A DNA stretch of 41,507 nt from Aggregatilineales bacterium. Its GTDB lineage: Bacteria; Chloroflexota; Anaerolineae; Aggregatilineales; Phototrophicaceae. The position numbers and the translations under genes are program-made. Shown in pieces: positions 8,432-16,479 of this stretch. The notes beneath the pieces were generated by a model, which was not told the DNA's origin, did not search any database, and saw nothing but the letters and a program-made list of their open reading frames with translations. The DNA lies in assembly GCA_029975765.1 (NCBI GenBank), contig JARKOK010000302.1, forward strand, positions 1 to 41,507, read 5' to 3'. How positions within the stretch are numbered: position 1 is the first letter of the stretch; each line of letters opens with the position of its first letter.

Positions 8432-8830
8432 ATGGACAACTTCGGAGACGAGATCAGTTATCTCACTCCCGCCGAAATCTATGCTATCGCTGAAGAAGTG
8501 CTGGGACGCAAACCCGACGTGCGCGACCGGCATCTGCTGCGGTCGGCGGCGGCGCGCCCGACGCTGCGCGCCTTCGGGCAGGAAGCTTATCCCACGCTGC
8601 TGGATAAAGCCGCCGCGCTGCTGCATTCGCTGGCGGCGCATCATCTGTTTTATGATGGCAACAAACGCACGGCGGCGCGGGCGGTGGTGATCTTTCTGGA
8701 ACGTAACGGCCTGCGGCCTGCCTGGAGCGATGCTGAAGCCTACGACTTCATCCTTGAAATCGCGCAGAGCCGCCACACCGTCGAGTCGGTCGCCGCGTGG
8801 CTGGCCGTGCATACGAAGGCAGTTGGCTGA
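8432..8830 (+). CDS. Doc/Fic-family protein (first of a pair)
   Basis: This ~132-residue protein is a death-on-curing (Doc) type Fic protein. The Fic active-site motif is HLFYDGNKRTAA, carrying the catalytic His, the acidic residue and the Asn-Lys-Arg nucleotide-binding loop. It is preceded by KAAALLHSLAAH and by a Doc-like N terminus (YLTPAEIYAIAEEVLG). Doc toxins phosphorylate EF-Tu; related Fic proteins transfer AMP. Which reaction occurs here cannot be told. No Phd-like antitoxin gene precedes it, because the upstream gene is a WYL regulator ending at 8361. Alternative ATGs exist at 8411, 8417 and 8420. The second Doc-like protein 167 bp downstream is a close paralogue. Confidence 0.8.
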   Translation: MDNFGDEISYLTPAEIYAIAEEVLGRKPDVRDRHLLRSAAARPTLRAFGQEAYPTLLDKAAALLHSLAAHHLFYDGNKRTAARAVVIFLERNGLRPAWSDAEAYDFILEIAQSRHTVESVAAWLAVHTKAVG

Positions 8831-8997
8831 TGGCTATTGGCAAATACGATGAACTGCCAAGATACCAAACAATAGTTTTCAGTTATCCGTCGTCAGTTTT
8901 CTTTTTTCTCTGGTAACTGGTAACTTTCTCGTCTCTGCATCCTGGCAGTTCAATGCCTGTTCTTGGCTCTTGACTGATGACTAAAGACTGAAGACTA

Positions 8998-9495
8998 ATG
9001 ATAACCCGCTATCTCACTGTTGATGAACTGATTTACATCAACGAGCAGATTCCCAACAGCGACCGCATCCACAAAATCCTGAAGGGCAAACAGCGCGTGC
9101 GCGATATGAACCTGCTGGAAGCGGCCTGGGGGCGTCCGATGCAGACGGTGTTTGGCGCGGATGCTTACCCGACCGTGCCGGACAAAGCCGCCGCGCTGCT
9201 GCACGGCGTGGGGCGCAATCACCCGTTTGCCGATGGCAACAAACGCACCGCGACGATTGCCGCGCTGTTCATGCTGCGGATCAACGGCCTGCGCCCAACC
9301 TGGATACCGGCTGAAGCACTGGAAAAAATCGCCGCGCTGGCGGAGGGAAAACTGAGCGCCGAGGATTTCGCCGCGTGGCTGCCGGTCGAACCCTGCCCAC
9401 CGTCGCCCGAACCGGATGCCGCCGCCGATGCCGCCGCGATTGCGGACATCATGGCACAACACCGCTGGCTGCTGGACGAACTGGCAAAGCGGTAG
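8998..9495 (+). CDS. Doc/Fic-family protein with C-terminal extension (second of a pair)
   Basis: This 165-residue protein is a paralogue of the gene just upstream. It shares the core YPT..DKAAALLH and a Fic motif, here HPFADGNKRTAT, with all key residues present. Residues ~125-165 form an extra tail, Pro/Ala/Asp rich (PCPPSPEPDAAADAAA) and then helical (DIMAQHRWLLDELAKR). The extension is absent from the first copy and might be an intramolecular control element, but that is speculation. The 167-bp gap before it is AT-rich compared with the surroundings and encodes no recognisable antitoxin. I see no good Shine-Dalgarno; the ATG was chosen because the conserved YLT segment starts five residues later. 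Confidence 0.8.
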   Translation: MITRYLTVDELIYINEQIPNSDRIHKILKGKQRVRDMNLLEAAWGRPMQTVFGADAYPTVPDKAAALLHGVGRNHPFADGNKRTATIAALFMLRINGLRPTWIPAEALEKIAALAEGKLSAEDFAAWLPVEPCPPSPEPDAAADAAAIADIMAQHRWLLDELAKR

Positions 9496-9525
9496 GCCGC
9501 CAGGGATACGCGCCGGCTCCGATCA

Positions 9526-9555
9526 TTGGATGAGTCATTTGCCGCCCGGTATAAT
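9526..9555 (+). promoter_or_regulatory. Promoter of the exported hydrolase gene
   Basis: TTGGAT (9526-9531) and a consensus TATAAT (9550-9555) are spaced by 18 bases. They lie 34 bases before the hydrolase ATG and fit a housekeeping sigma promoter well. Confidence 0.65.
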
Positions 9556-9588
9556 CTTTAGAAGTATTTCTGCTTGAAAGGGCATTTT

Positions 9589-10539
9589 ATGTTTCGCTTA
9601 AAAATGTGGCTGTTTTTATTCACCGCCTGTGTACTGCTGGTGGTGCCGGTCGTGCAGGCGCAGGATGATCTGGCAGCGGCGGCAGACGCCTTAGCGGCAG
9701 CCGAGCCAGCTTATGAAGTTGTGGAAACAATCGTCTATTTCGAGAACGAGGGTTTAAACCTCATCGGTACGCTGGCGATGCCGGAGACGGATGCGTCTGT
9801 TCCGCTGGTACTGCTGTTTCATGGTTTTAAGGGCGAACGTGACGAACTGCCGGTGGTGAATACGGACGAGGGTATGTACAGCCGCACCGCGCGGCTGTTT
9901 GCCGAGCGCGGCGTCGCCTCGCTGCGAATCGAATTTCGCGGGTCAGGCGAAAGTGAAGGTCTGTGGGAAGATACCACTTTTACGGGACAGGTCAGCGACG
10001 CGCTGGCGGCGCTGGATTTTGCGCAGACCCTCGACGGCGTTGATCCTGACCGGATTGGCATCATCGGTCTGAGCCAGGGCGGTCTGGTCGGAGCGATCAC
10101 GGCGGGGCAGGACGCGCGGGTAAAATCGCTGGTGCTCTGGTCGGCGGCGGCTAACCCGGCTTCCAATTTTGCCAATATTCTGTCGGCGGACATCATTAAA
10201 AGCGGCCTGGAACTGCCGGACGGGGAAGCCCTTGCCATTACGCTGCCCTGGGGTGAAGAAACCAGCATGAAGCGCGGGTTCTACGAGGAGCTGTTCACAG
10301 TTGATCCGGTCGCGGCGGTCACCTCGTACAGCGGGCCGATGCTGGTGGTGGTTGGCAGCCGCGACACCACCGTGTTCCCGATGCCCCAGCAGGGCGAAAT
10401 CTTTCTAAAATACCACGAAGGCGAAGAAGCCCTGCTGGTTTTGGACGGCGATCACATCTTTGATGTGCTGGCAACCGGGCCGGAGGTGCTTGATGAGGCT
10501 ATCTTCAGCAGCCTCGCGTGGTTTATGGCAACGCTGTAA
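9589..10539 (+). CDS. Exported alpha/beta hydrolase
   Basis: This 316-residue protein begins with a signal peptide (hydrophobic core LFLFTACVLLVVPV) that ends at a typical AQA cleavage site before QDD. The mature part is an alpha/beta hydrolase: oxyanion region LLFHGFKGERDE, nucleophile elbow GLSQGG with the catalytic Ser, acid Asp in VVGSRDTTV, and His in DGDHIF. The fold resembles dienelactone-hydrolase or BAAT-like esterases; the substrate is unknown. The ATG at 9589 was preferred over a TTG at 9574 because GAAAGGG (9575-9581) sits at correct spacing. It is a single-gene unit with its own promoter. No strong terminator follows; only a short GC hairpin without a T tract is seen. Confidence 0.88.
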   Translation: MFRLKMWLFLFTACVLLVVPVVQAQDDLAAAADALAAAEPAYEVVETIVYFENEGLNLIGTLAMPETDASVPLVLLFHGFKGERDELPVVNTDEGMYSRTARLFAERGVASLRIEFRGSGESEGLWEDTTFTGQVSDALAALDFAQTLDGVDPDRIGIIGLSQGGLVGAITAGQDARVKSLVLWSAAANPASNFANILSADIIKSGLELPDGEALAITLPWGEETSMKRGFYEELFTVDPVAAVTSYSGPMLVVVGSRDTTVFPMPQQGEIFLKYHEGEEALLVLDGDHIFDVLATGPEVLDEAIFSSLAWFMATL

Positions 10540-10645
10540 CGGCTGCCACGCGCGGCAGCGCCAGAAGCGCCGAGTAGGGTTTCAACGTTGAGAAGTCATG
10601 CCGGTCGGGGCGCAGAATGCTGCGCCTCGACCTGGCGCCGGCGCT

Positions 10646-11035
10646 TCAGACTGCCGCCCACACCCGTTCGCCGTGCAGGATGCGCGCCAGTTGGTCGGGG
10701 AACAGATCAGCATCCAGCGGCTTTCCCAGAAAGCTGTGAAAGCCCATCTGGTAGGCCGTGTTGATTTCGCTGTTGTGTACCGTATAGGCCACGACCGGCG
10801 CTGAGGCAAACCGGGGATGCGTTTTGAGCAGATCGTACACGGCATAACCGTCCATGCCCGGCATTTCCAGATCGAGGAAAAACACATCTACCTGATTGAG
10901 CTTCTGTAAAGCGGCTTCCAACCTCAGCGGATTGTGAACAGCGGTGTGGCTTAAACCTTCCAGTTCCAGCAGTTCCCCCAGCACGCCCGCGTTATCGGGA
11001 CGGTCATCAACGATGACGGCATGAAGTTGGTTCAT
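10646..11035 (-). CDS. Stand-alone response-regulator receiver protein (third of three)
   Basis: This 129-residue protein is a single CheY-like receiver domain with no output domain. The acidic pair is in VIVDDRPDN, the phospho-acceptor is Asp55 in FLDLEMPGMDG, the switch Thr is Thr85 in VVAYTVH, and the conserved Lys is Lys105 in FLGKPLDA. All catalytic residues are present. It is last of the three receiver genes below the histidine kinase, starting 17 bases after the previous stop. It could act through protein-protein contacts or as a phosphate relay or sink. Confidence 0.88.
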   Translation of the reverse strand: MNQLHAVIVDDRPDNAGVLGELLELEGLSHTAVHNPLRLEAALQKLNQVDVFFLDLEMPGMDGYAVYDLLKTHPRFASAPVVAYTVHNSEINTAYQMGFHSFLGKPLDADLFPDQLARILHGERVWAAV

Positions 11036-11052
11036 GAGTTTGGTTCCTTGGT

Positions 11053-11490
11053 CTAACCGGCATACCAGACATTATGCCCGGCGATGATGTCCGCGATTTG
11101 CAGCGGAAACAGGTCATCGTCTATCGGCTTGGCGATAAATCCGGCGAAGCCCTTTGCCTGACACTGCGGGATGGCCGTGAACGGGTCGGCGGCGGACACC
11201 GCCACCACCGGCACATCTGCCAGGCGGGGAATCTGCCGAATCTGATCAAAAATAGTATACCCCGTAATCCCGTTAGGAAACATTAAGTCCAGCAGAATTA
11301 CGTGAATCAGCTTCATGCAACCTAGATGGTCAGGGACTTCGCGCCCCCACCGGTCGAAGTCCACCTGTGCCCCACAGCGGTTCAGGACGATCCGCATGAT
11401 GATACGGTTTTCGAGATTGTCCTCGATGACAAAGATATGTCGGTCCTTCAGCAGCAGCGCCGGCTCTGTCTCTAGTCTATCACGTGCCAT
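11053..11490 (-). CDS. Stand-alone response-regulator receiver protein (second of three)
   Basis: This 145-residue single receiver domain has a short N-terminal extension (residues 1-16). The acidic pocket is in FVIEDNLENR, the phospho-acceptor is Asp68 in ILLDLMFPNG, the switch residue is Ser99 in VVAVSAAD, and the Lys is Lys121 in FIAKPIDDD. The Phe-Pro after the acceptor (in place of the usual Met-Pro) is slightly unusual. Its start overlaps the end of the previous receiver gene by 19 bases, so the two are translationally coupled. It lacks an output domain. Confidence 0.88.
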   Translation of the reverse strand: MARDRLETEPALLLKDRHIFVIEDNLENRIIMRIVLNRCGAQVDFDRWGREVPDHLGCMKLIHVILLDLMFPNGITGYTIFDQIRQIPRLADVPVVAVSAADPFTAIPQCQAKGFAGFIAKPIDDDLFPLQIADIIAGHNVWYAG

Positions 11491-11882
11491 ATTTGTTCTC
11501 CCTGTAAAATCCGGTGCAGCATGGTGGCGAAGAAGTCCTGATCTATCGGTTTGGCAATGACGCTGCTAAACCCTGCCGTGCGAAGCTGCTGCACTTCCTC
11601 ATTCATCACACTGGCGGTCAGGGCGACGACCGGCACATTTCGATACGCTTCCTGCGACCGTAACATGATCAGCAGGTCGAATCCGGTATAGGGCCGCATG
11701 TGAATATCCAGCAGGATCACATCCGGCTGCGGATTGAGAGCCTGAAGCCGTTCCAGAAAGTCTGAACTGTCCTGGAAAATCGTCACATGCTGCAACTGCA
11801 TTTCGCCTTCCAGCAGCAGCCGCATGATCTCGCAGCTCAGGTCGTCATCTTCCACATATAAAACTGCCGGATAGGTATTCAT
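11472..11882 (-). CDS. Stand-alone response-regulator receiver protein (first of three)
   Basis: This 136-residue single receiver domain carries the acidic cluster in VLYVEDDDLS, the phospho-acceptor Asp59 in VILLDIHMRP, the switch Thr89 in VVALTASV, and Lys111 in VIAKPIDQD. No DNA-binding or enzymatic output domain follows. It begins 12 bases downstream of the kinase gene and overlaps the next receiver gene. The three receivers resemble each other (each ends with an ILxGxxxW-type helix), which suggests local duplication. The partner kinase is most likely the one encoded immediately upstream. Confidence 0.9.
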   Translation of the reverse strand: MNTYPAVLYVEDDDLSCEIMRLLLEGEMQLQHVTIFQDSSDFLERLQALNPQPDVILLDIHMRPYTGFDLLIMLRSQEAYRNVPVVALTASVMNEEVQQLRTAGFSSVIAKPIDQDFFATMLHRILQGEQIWHVID

Positions 11883-11894
11883 CAGGTCCGCCCC

Positions 11895-13754
11895 TTATTC
11901 AATCGTGACTGGTTGTAACGTTTCGGACTGTACCGGCAGCGATACGTAAAAGGTCGAACCCTGCCCCGGCACGCTGTCAAACCACATCCTGCCGCCGTGC
12001 GCTTCGGCCAGGCTGCGGGAGATGGGCAAACCCAACCCCGTGCCGCTGCCCTGGCGCAGGCCGGTAGCGGTCTGCTTGAAGGCTTCAAAGACCAGCTCAG
12101 AATCTTCCGGCGCGATGCCCGGCCCGGTGTCTTCGACCGCCAGCCGCAGGCTGCCGTTCTGCTGCTGCGCCATGATCTTCACGTGGCCTTCCTGCGTGAA
12201 TTTGCAGGCGTTGGACACAACGTTGAGCATGATCTGCATGATCCGCTTTTTATCGCCGGTGATCCGGGGCAGCGGTTCCGCAATCTCAAGCTGGAGTTCG
12301 ACCGGCTTGTCATCCAACATGCTGCTGGCGGTGGCGGCGACCGTCTGGAGAATGTCGCTCACATCCACTTCCTTTTCGACGAACAGGTTGAGCGACCCGG
12401 ACTCGATCTTGGACATATCCAGCACATCGTTAATCAGTTGCAGCAGATGTTTGGAACTGTTGACGACCTTGTTCAGCGTTTCTTCCTGCCGTTCGTTGAT
12501 CGGCCCCATCACGCCCTTGACCACGAACTTGCTGAAGTTGATGATCGAGTTCAGCGGCGTTCGCAGTTCGTGGGACATGCTTGCCAGAAAGGCCGATTTC
12601 ACCTGGCTGGCGCGTTCGGCTTCCTCGCGGGCGGCCTGGGTTTCGGCCATACGCTGCTGAAGCTGCGTGACGAGGCTGTTCAACTGCGCCGACATGGTGT
12701 TAAACGCGCGCGCCAGATCACCCAGTTCGTCCTGAGAGCTGATCGTGATACGCTGCGAAAAATCACCGGCAGCGATCTTTTCCGCCGCCTGTTTCAACTG
12801 TTCGATAGGCCGGGTGATGGTGCGGCGGGTGAATACGACGGCCAGCGCCAGCGCCAGAAACAGCAGCGTCAGCATCGCACCCAGCGAGTTGCGGACTAAC
12901 TGAGTCTGGAACGTATAAACCGCGCTCAGTTCGAAACGAACGATGAACACACCCTGAATTTCGCCGCCGACGCGCGCCGGTACAAAGGCGATAACGTCGG
13001 CGCTGCCATCGGCGTCGGCGGCAGGGTTCATATTCATCACCAACTGGCCGGCGCCGGCCTGGGCGATAAAAGCGGCTTCGTCGTTCAGCACGTCGTCAAA
13101 TTCTTCGGGCTTTGAGTGGTCGCGCGCGACGAGCCGCTGGTCGTATACAAAACCGAGATGGGTAGCCGACCGGGCATAGTCCAGTTCATCGAGCAGGGCA
13201 TCATCTATTTCTCGCCCTACCAGGACGGCGCCGATCACCGTTCCCGCTGCATTTTTGACCGGCACGACCCCGGACAGAAATACCTGCCTGGTATCATCAG
13301 CCGTGACCAGGCCGGTCGTGGCCGCGCCGATCAGTCCCAGCTTAATCAGTTTCTCTTCATCAGCCCGGTTATAGGCGGCGCTGGAATTGGAGATGCTGAC
13401 CAGCCGGTCGCCATCCTGGTTAACCACCAGCAGATTGTCCAGCCCCAGCGAACTGGCTTGCAGCAGGAAGGCTGTTCGTGTCTGGCTGGTGACACCTGTC
13501 TCGAAAACTCCCCCCATGCCGGGCATCGCGATCAGCAGCCGCGCCGCGTTCAGGGTTTGTGCTTCCAGCTCAACAAAGCGCCGTTCCACCATGACGGCTT
13601 CATCTTCCAGCCGGCTCTGGCCTAACTGGCGCAGCAGCACCGGGAAGTTCACATTGACGATGATGCCCAGTGTGAGCAGCAGGCCGCCAAAAGCGGCAAC
13701 CAGCATCAGGTTCAGTTTGACATTCAGCCGCCGGTTGATGAATGGAAACGGCAT
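11895..13754 (-). CDS. Membrane sensor histidine kinase with HAMP domain
   Basis: This 619-residue kinase has an N-terminal membrane helix (~residues 14-36), an extracytoplasmic sensor region (~37-288) of the cache/CHASE kind, and a second helix (~290-308). It continues with a HAMP domain (~309-362; RPIEQL to EDELGDLARAF-like segment), a short coiled coil and a HisKA helix with MSHELRTPL, phospho-accepting His395. The ATPase domain shows NVVSNACKFT, VEDTGPGIAP and GTGLGLPISR. A strong GGAGGGGG precedes the ATG at 13754, so the longer open frame to 13820 is rejected. It follows a PstS-like lipoprotein gene by 19 bases and precedes three receiver genes. The binding protein may therefore present a ligand to the sensor domain. 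Confidence 0.92.
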   Translation of the reverse strand: MPFPFINRRLNVKLNLMLVAAFGGLLLTLGIIVNVNFPVLLRQLGQSRLEDEAVMVERRFVELEAQTLNAARLLIAMPGMGGVFETGVTSQTRTAFLLQASSLGLDNLLVVNQDGDRLVSISNSSAAYNRADEEKLIKLGLIGAATTGLVTADDTRQVFLSGVVPVKNAAGTVIGAVLVGREIDDALLDELDYARSATHLGFVYDQRLVARDHSKPEEFDDVLNDEAAFIAQAGAGQLVMNMNPAADADGSADVIAFVPARVGGEIQGVFIVRFELSAVYTFQTQLVRNSLGAMLTLLFLALALAVVFTRRTITRPIEQLKQAAEKIAAGDFSQRITISSQDELGDLARAFNTMSAQLNSLVTQLQQRMAETQAAREEAERASQVKSAFLASMSHELRTPLNSIINFSKFVVKGVMGPINERQEETLNKVVNSSKHLLQLINDVLDMSKIESGSLNLFVEKEVDVSDILQTVAATASSMLDDKPVELQLEIAEPLPRITGDKKRIMQIMLNVVSNACKFTQEGHVKIMAQQQNGSLRLAVEDTGPGIAPEDSELVFEAFKQTATGLRQGSGTGLGLPISRSLAEAHGGRMWFDSVPGQGSTFYVSLPVQSETLQPVTIE

Positions 13755-13773
13755 ATCCCCCTCCAGAAAGTCA

Positions 13774-14604
13774 CTACGCGGGATTGACTCCACGCTGTTG
13801 CAGCACGGCCTGGCCGGCATCGGATGTCAGCCAGTCCAGCAGCGGCTGTACCACTGCCTGCCGCTGCTCGGTATACCCGACACCCTGAATCACTTTCACC
13901 GCATACTCCGCTTCGCCGGGTTTTATCCCATCCAGCGCGGTGGCAGCCACTTTTTTGTCGGACGCCAGCACGCCCGACCAGTTGCCAAAGCCGATGCTGC
14001 CCGGTGTGCTTTCAATTGCCGTCAGCATATCACCTGCGCTGGTCATCACGCCGGCGGCGGTTTCCGGGAAGGGCGTATCACCAAAGATGGCTTTACGCAG
14101 CGCGCCGGTGGCCGACTCATCTTCGTCCCGCACGTACAGTACGATGTCGAGGTCTGGGCCGCCAACTTCCGACCAGTTGGTGATCTCACCGGCGAAGATT
14201 GCCTTCACCTGCGCCTGCGTGAGCGTGGTAACACCCACGTCAGGGTGCAGCAGGATCGCCACCGCCGTTTTACCAAACTCCAGATATTTTAGCCCGGCTG
14301 CGGTTTCATCGTCTTTAGGGGCGCGCGCCATGGCGGCCACGTCCAGCGTGCCATCCAGCACCCCTTTAACACCGCCGCCGGTGCCCGTCCCGGACAGGAC
14401 ATTCAGTGTATAACCGGGCACAGCCGTTTCAAAGTCCGACTTGATAGCCGTGAATACGGTTGAAACGCTGCCTGAGCCGGAGACCGCCAGCGCGATTTCG
14501 GGCGGCGGCGTTGGGGTTGGTGGTGCCGCCGGCGACGCGCAGGCGGCCAGTGCCACTGCCAGAATCAGGAGCGCAGATACGCAGGCACTTCCATAACGGA
14601 ACAT
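13774..14604 (-). CDS. PstS-like substrate-binding lipoprotein
   Basis: This 276-residue protein starts with a lipoprotein signal (hydrophobic core, lipobox LAAC) and a Pro/Thr linker (SPAAPPTPTPPP). The mature part resembles periplasmic phosphate-binding-type proteins: GSGSVSTVFTAI near the start, then GTGTGGGVKGVLDGTLDVAAMAR, the IFAGEITNWSEVGG segment, and a typical C-terminal helix with SDAGQAVLQQRG. No phosphate transporter permease or ATPase genes adjoin it. Instead it heads a unit with a sensor kinase and three receivers, so a sensing role is more likely than transport. The ligand (phosphate, molybdate-like oxyanion or another) is not shown by the sequence. AAGGG precedes the ATG at good spacing. 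Confidence 0.85.
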   Translation of the reverse strand: MFRYGSACVSALLILAVALAACASPAAPPTPTPPPEIALAVSGSGSVSTVFTAIKSDFETAVPGYTLNVLSGTGTGGGVKGVLDGTLDVAAMARAPKDDETAAGLKYLEFGKTAVAILLHPDVGVTTLTQAQVKAIFAGEITNWSEVGGPDLDIVLYVRDEDESATGALRKAIFGDTPFPETAAGVMTSAGDMLTAIESTPGSIGFGNWSGVLASDKKVAATALDGIKPGEAEYAVKVIQGVGYTEQRQAVVQPLLDWLTSDAGQAVLQQRGVNPA

Positions 14605-14638
14605 GATTTTACCCTTCGGTATGCAGATGACTAAATGT

Positions 14639-14644
14639 AGTATA
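14639..14644 (-). promoter_or_regulatory. Candidate -10 box of the PstS-like/kinase operon
   Basis: On the minus strand TATACT lies 35 bases before the lipoprotein ATG, in a locally AT-rich stretch. No convincing -35 is seen at 16-18 bases, so an activator may be needed. The remaining intergenic sequence to 14874 shows no gene. Confidence 0.35.
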
Positions 14645-14874
14645 GTGACAGGTAATAGGGTAATAGAGCTTAAGAATTGTGAAATCCCTGTTATAAGAAG
14701 TCTTTTCGGAGTATACCGGTGATGTCATTGTTAATGTATAGTCTTAGTGTAGACGGGTAAAGCCATTGGAAAATTGGGGTTCTGTGGCAATTGTGTGGCA
14801 GTTGCATAAAGAAACAATGAACACTGTGGATCGTGCCCATTGTCATCAACCGCGCTGTAACAGGCTGACCGCCT

Positions 14875-16308
14875 TTAATCCAGCCCGGTGAACAGTTCCT
14901 TCTGCATGGCTTCGAGACCCCGGCGCAGCAGGTCGTCGCTTTCGAGGTCTTCCGCGATCTTGTTGCAACTGTGCAGGACGGTGGAGTGCGCGCGCCCGCC
15001 AAAGGCTTCGCCAATCTGCGGCAGCGATGCCTGGGTAACTTCACGCGCCAGATACATGCCGATCTGCCGCGCCTGCGTCAGTTTTTGCGTGCGGCGCGGG
15101 CCGGTCAGGTCGGCCACGCTGACGCCGTGATAGCGGGCGGTGACATCCAGCACCCGCGCCAGCGTGATGTGATGGCGCGGGCGGCGGTAGCCGTCCAGCA
15201 CATCCTGCGCTACGTGAACATTCAGCGCGCGCTTGCTGATCTGCGTGGTGGCGACGATCTGGTTGAAGATGCCTTCCAGTTCGCGCACGTTGGTGCGGGC
15301 GCGGTTGGCAATCGTTTCCGCCACCATACGCGGTAGATTCACGCCGCGCTCGCGCGCCCACATTTCGAGGATGGCGAGGCGCGTCTCAAATTCCGGCGGC
15401 TGTAAATCCATGATGAGGCCGCCCGCGAAACGCGACCGCAGCCGGTCTTCCAGCGTGTGAAGCTGCGACGGATGGCGGTCAGACGCCAGCACAATCTGTT
15501 TATTAAAGGTATAGAGGGTATTAAAAGTATGAAAAAACTCTTCCTGCGTGCTTTCCTTGCCGGCGATAAACTGGATGTCGTCCACCAGCAGCACGTCCGC
15601 CGAGCGGTATTTATCGCGGAACATGGCCGTCGTCTTCTGGCGGATCGCGTCTACCAGATCGTTAGTAAAGACTTCCGAGGGGATATACACCGCCCGCAGG
15701 CCGCGTTCCCGGCAGATGTGAGCCACCGATTGCAGCAGGTGTGTTTTGCCCAGGCCCACGCCGCCGTACAGCAGGAACGGGTTGTACAGGCTGGCGGGAT
15801 GTTCCGCGACCGACAGCGCGGCCTCATAGGTCATGCGGTTGGCGGCATTCACCACGAAGCGGTTGAAGGTCAGACGCGGGTTTAGTTCGCTTTCCGGCAG
15901 GTCAGGCCGCGCCGGACGCGCAACCTTCTGGTGCAGCGGTTCGGATTCAGCCGCCGCCTGCCGCGCCAGCAGCCGGAACAGCGGCAGGTCTTCGCCGTCG
16001 CTGGCTGCCGCCGGCGGTTTGTAAACTTCAAACGCCAGTTCCACCCGCGCGCCCCACACATCACTCATGATGCGGCGCACGTCCCGGTACAGCCGGTGCT
16101 GGAGCATCTCGCGGGCGTAGGGGTTAGCGACGCCGATTTTGAAGGTATCATCCTCGAAGCCCAGGAAAGTCGCACCCCGCAGCCACGTCTCAAAGCTGGG
16201 GCGGTCAAGCTGAATTTCCAGTTGGCTGTAGGCGATGTTCCAGGCGTCTTGCGGTTTCACTGTGACTTGTCCGTTGTTGTTGTTCTGTCCCGGCGCGTGG
16301 GAATACAA
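14875..16308 (-). CDS. dnaA: Chromosomal replication initiator DnaA
   Basis: This 477-residue protein has all DnaA parts: N-terminal domain I (WNIAYSQLEIQL, TWLRGATFLG), a variable linker (~100-140), the AAA+ domain with Walker A GGVGLGKT at 182-189 and Walker B LLVDDIQFI (~240-248), and the C-terminal DNA-binding domain with GGRAHSTVLHSCNKI at 437-451. It binds DnaA boxes and opens oriC. The usual signature is GGRDHTTVLHA; here the Asp is Ala440 and the first Thr is Ser442. The longest frame starts at a TTG (16306-16308); a GTG at 16258-16260, sixteen codons later, is a real alternative and gives 461 residues. A promoter lies upstream at 16451-16479. No dnaN follows, unlike the common order. 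Confidence 0.95.
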   Translation of the reverse strand: MYSHAPGQNNNNGQVTVKPQDAWNIAYSQLEIQLDRPSFETWLRGATFLGFEDDTFKIGVANPYAREMLQHRLYRDVRRIMSDVWGARVELAFEVYKPPAAASDGEDLPLFRLLARQAAAESEPLHQKVARPARPDLPESELNPRLTFNRFVVNAANRMTYEAALSVAEHPASLYNPFLLYGGVGLGKTHLLQSVAHICRERGLRAVYIPSEVFTNDLVDAIRQKTTAMFRDKYRSADVLLVDDIQFIAGKESTQEEFFHTFNTLYTFNKQIVLASDRHPSQLHTLEDRLRSRFAGGLIMDLQPPEFETRLAILEMWARERGVNLPRMVAETIANRARTNVRELEGIFNQIVATTQISKRALNVHVAQDVLDGYRRPRHHITLARVLDVTARYHGVSVADLTGPRRTQKLTQARQIGMYLAREVTQASLPQIGEAFGGRAHSTVLHSCNKIAEDLESDDLLRRGLEAMQKELFTGLD

Positions 16309-16408
16309 ACCTGTCAGGTTGAAATAACCCGCCAGCGCCAGCTTTCACTTGTTGCCGATTTGCTTTATTACCACCCGGGCGTGTCTGCTGCCCGACGTCA
16401 GGTGTGGG

Positions 16409-16423
16409 ACCGGGCTGCCCGGT
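16409..16423. promoter_or_regulatory. 15-bp palindrome in the dnaA leader
   Basis: ACCGGGC-T-GCCCGGT is a perfect dyad between the dnaA promoter and the dnaA start. It could be an RNA hairpin in the leader or a protein site; the sequence alone does not say. Confidence 0.4.
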
Positions 16424-16450
16424 TCATGGTTGGTGGTTGATGTACCTTGT

Positions 16451-16479
16451 AGTATAACGTATCTCGCGCCGAACCTCAA
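16451..16479 (-). promoter_or_regulatory. Promoter of dnaA
   Basis: On the minus strand TTGAGG (16474-16479) and TATACT (16451-16456) are separated by exactly 17 bases. Transcription would start near 16444, giving a leader of about 135 bases to the TTG start or about 185 to the GTG. Confidence 0.6.

Noticed and set aside
11997-12899. A 300-codon plus-strand frame opposite the HAMP kinase
   Set aside because: It is antisense to intact HisKA and ATPase motifs and has no ribosome site or domain.
14821-14850. TGTGGATCG resembling a classical DnaA box downstream of dnaA
   Set aside because: It is a single 7-of-9 match without neighbours, far weaker than the repeated boxes upstream of dnaA.
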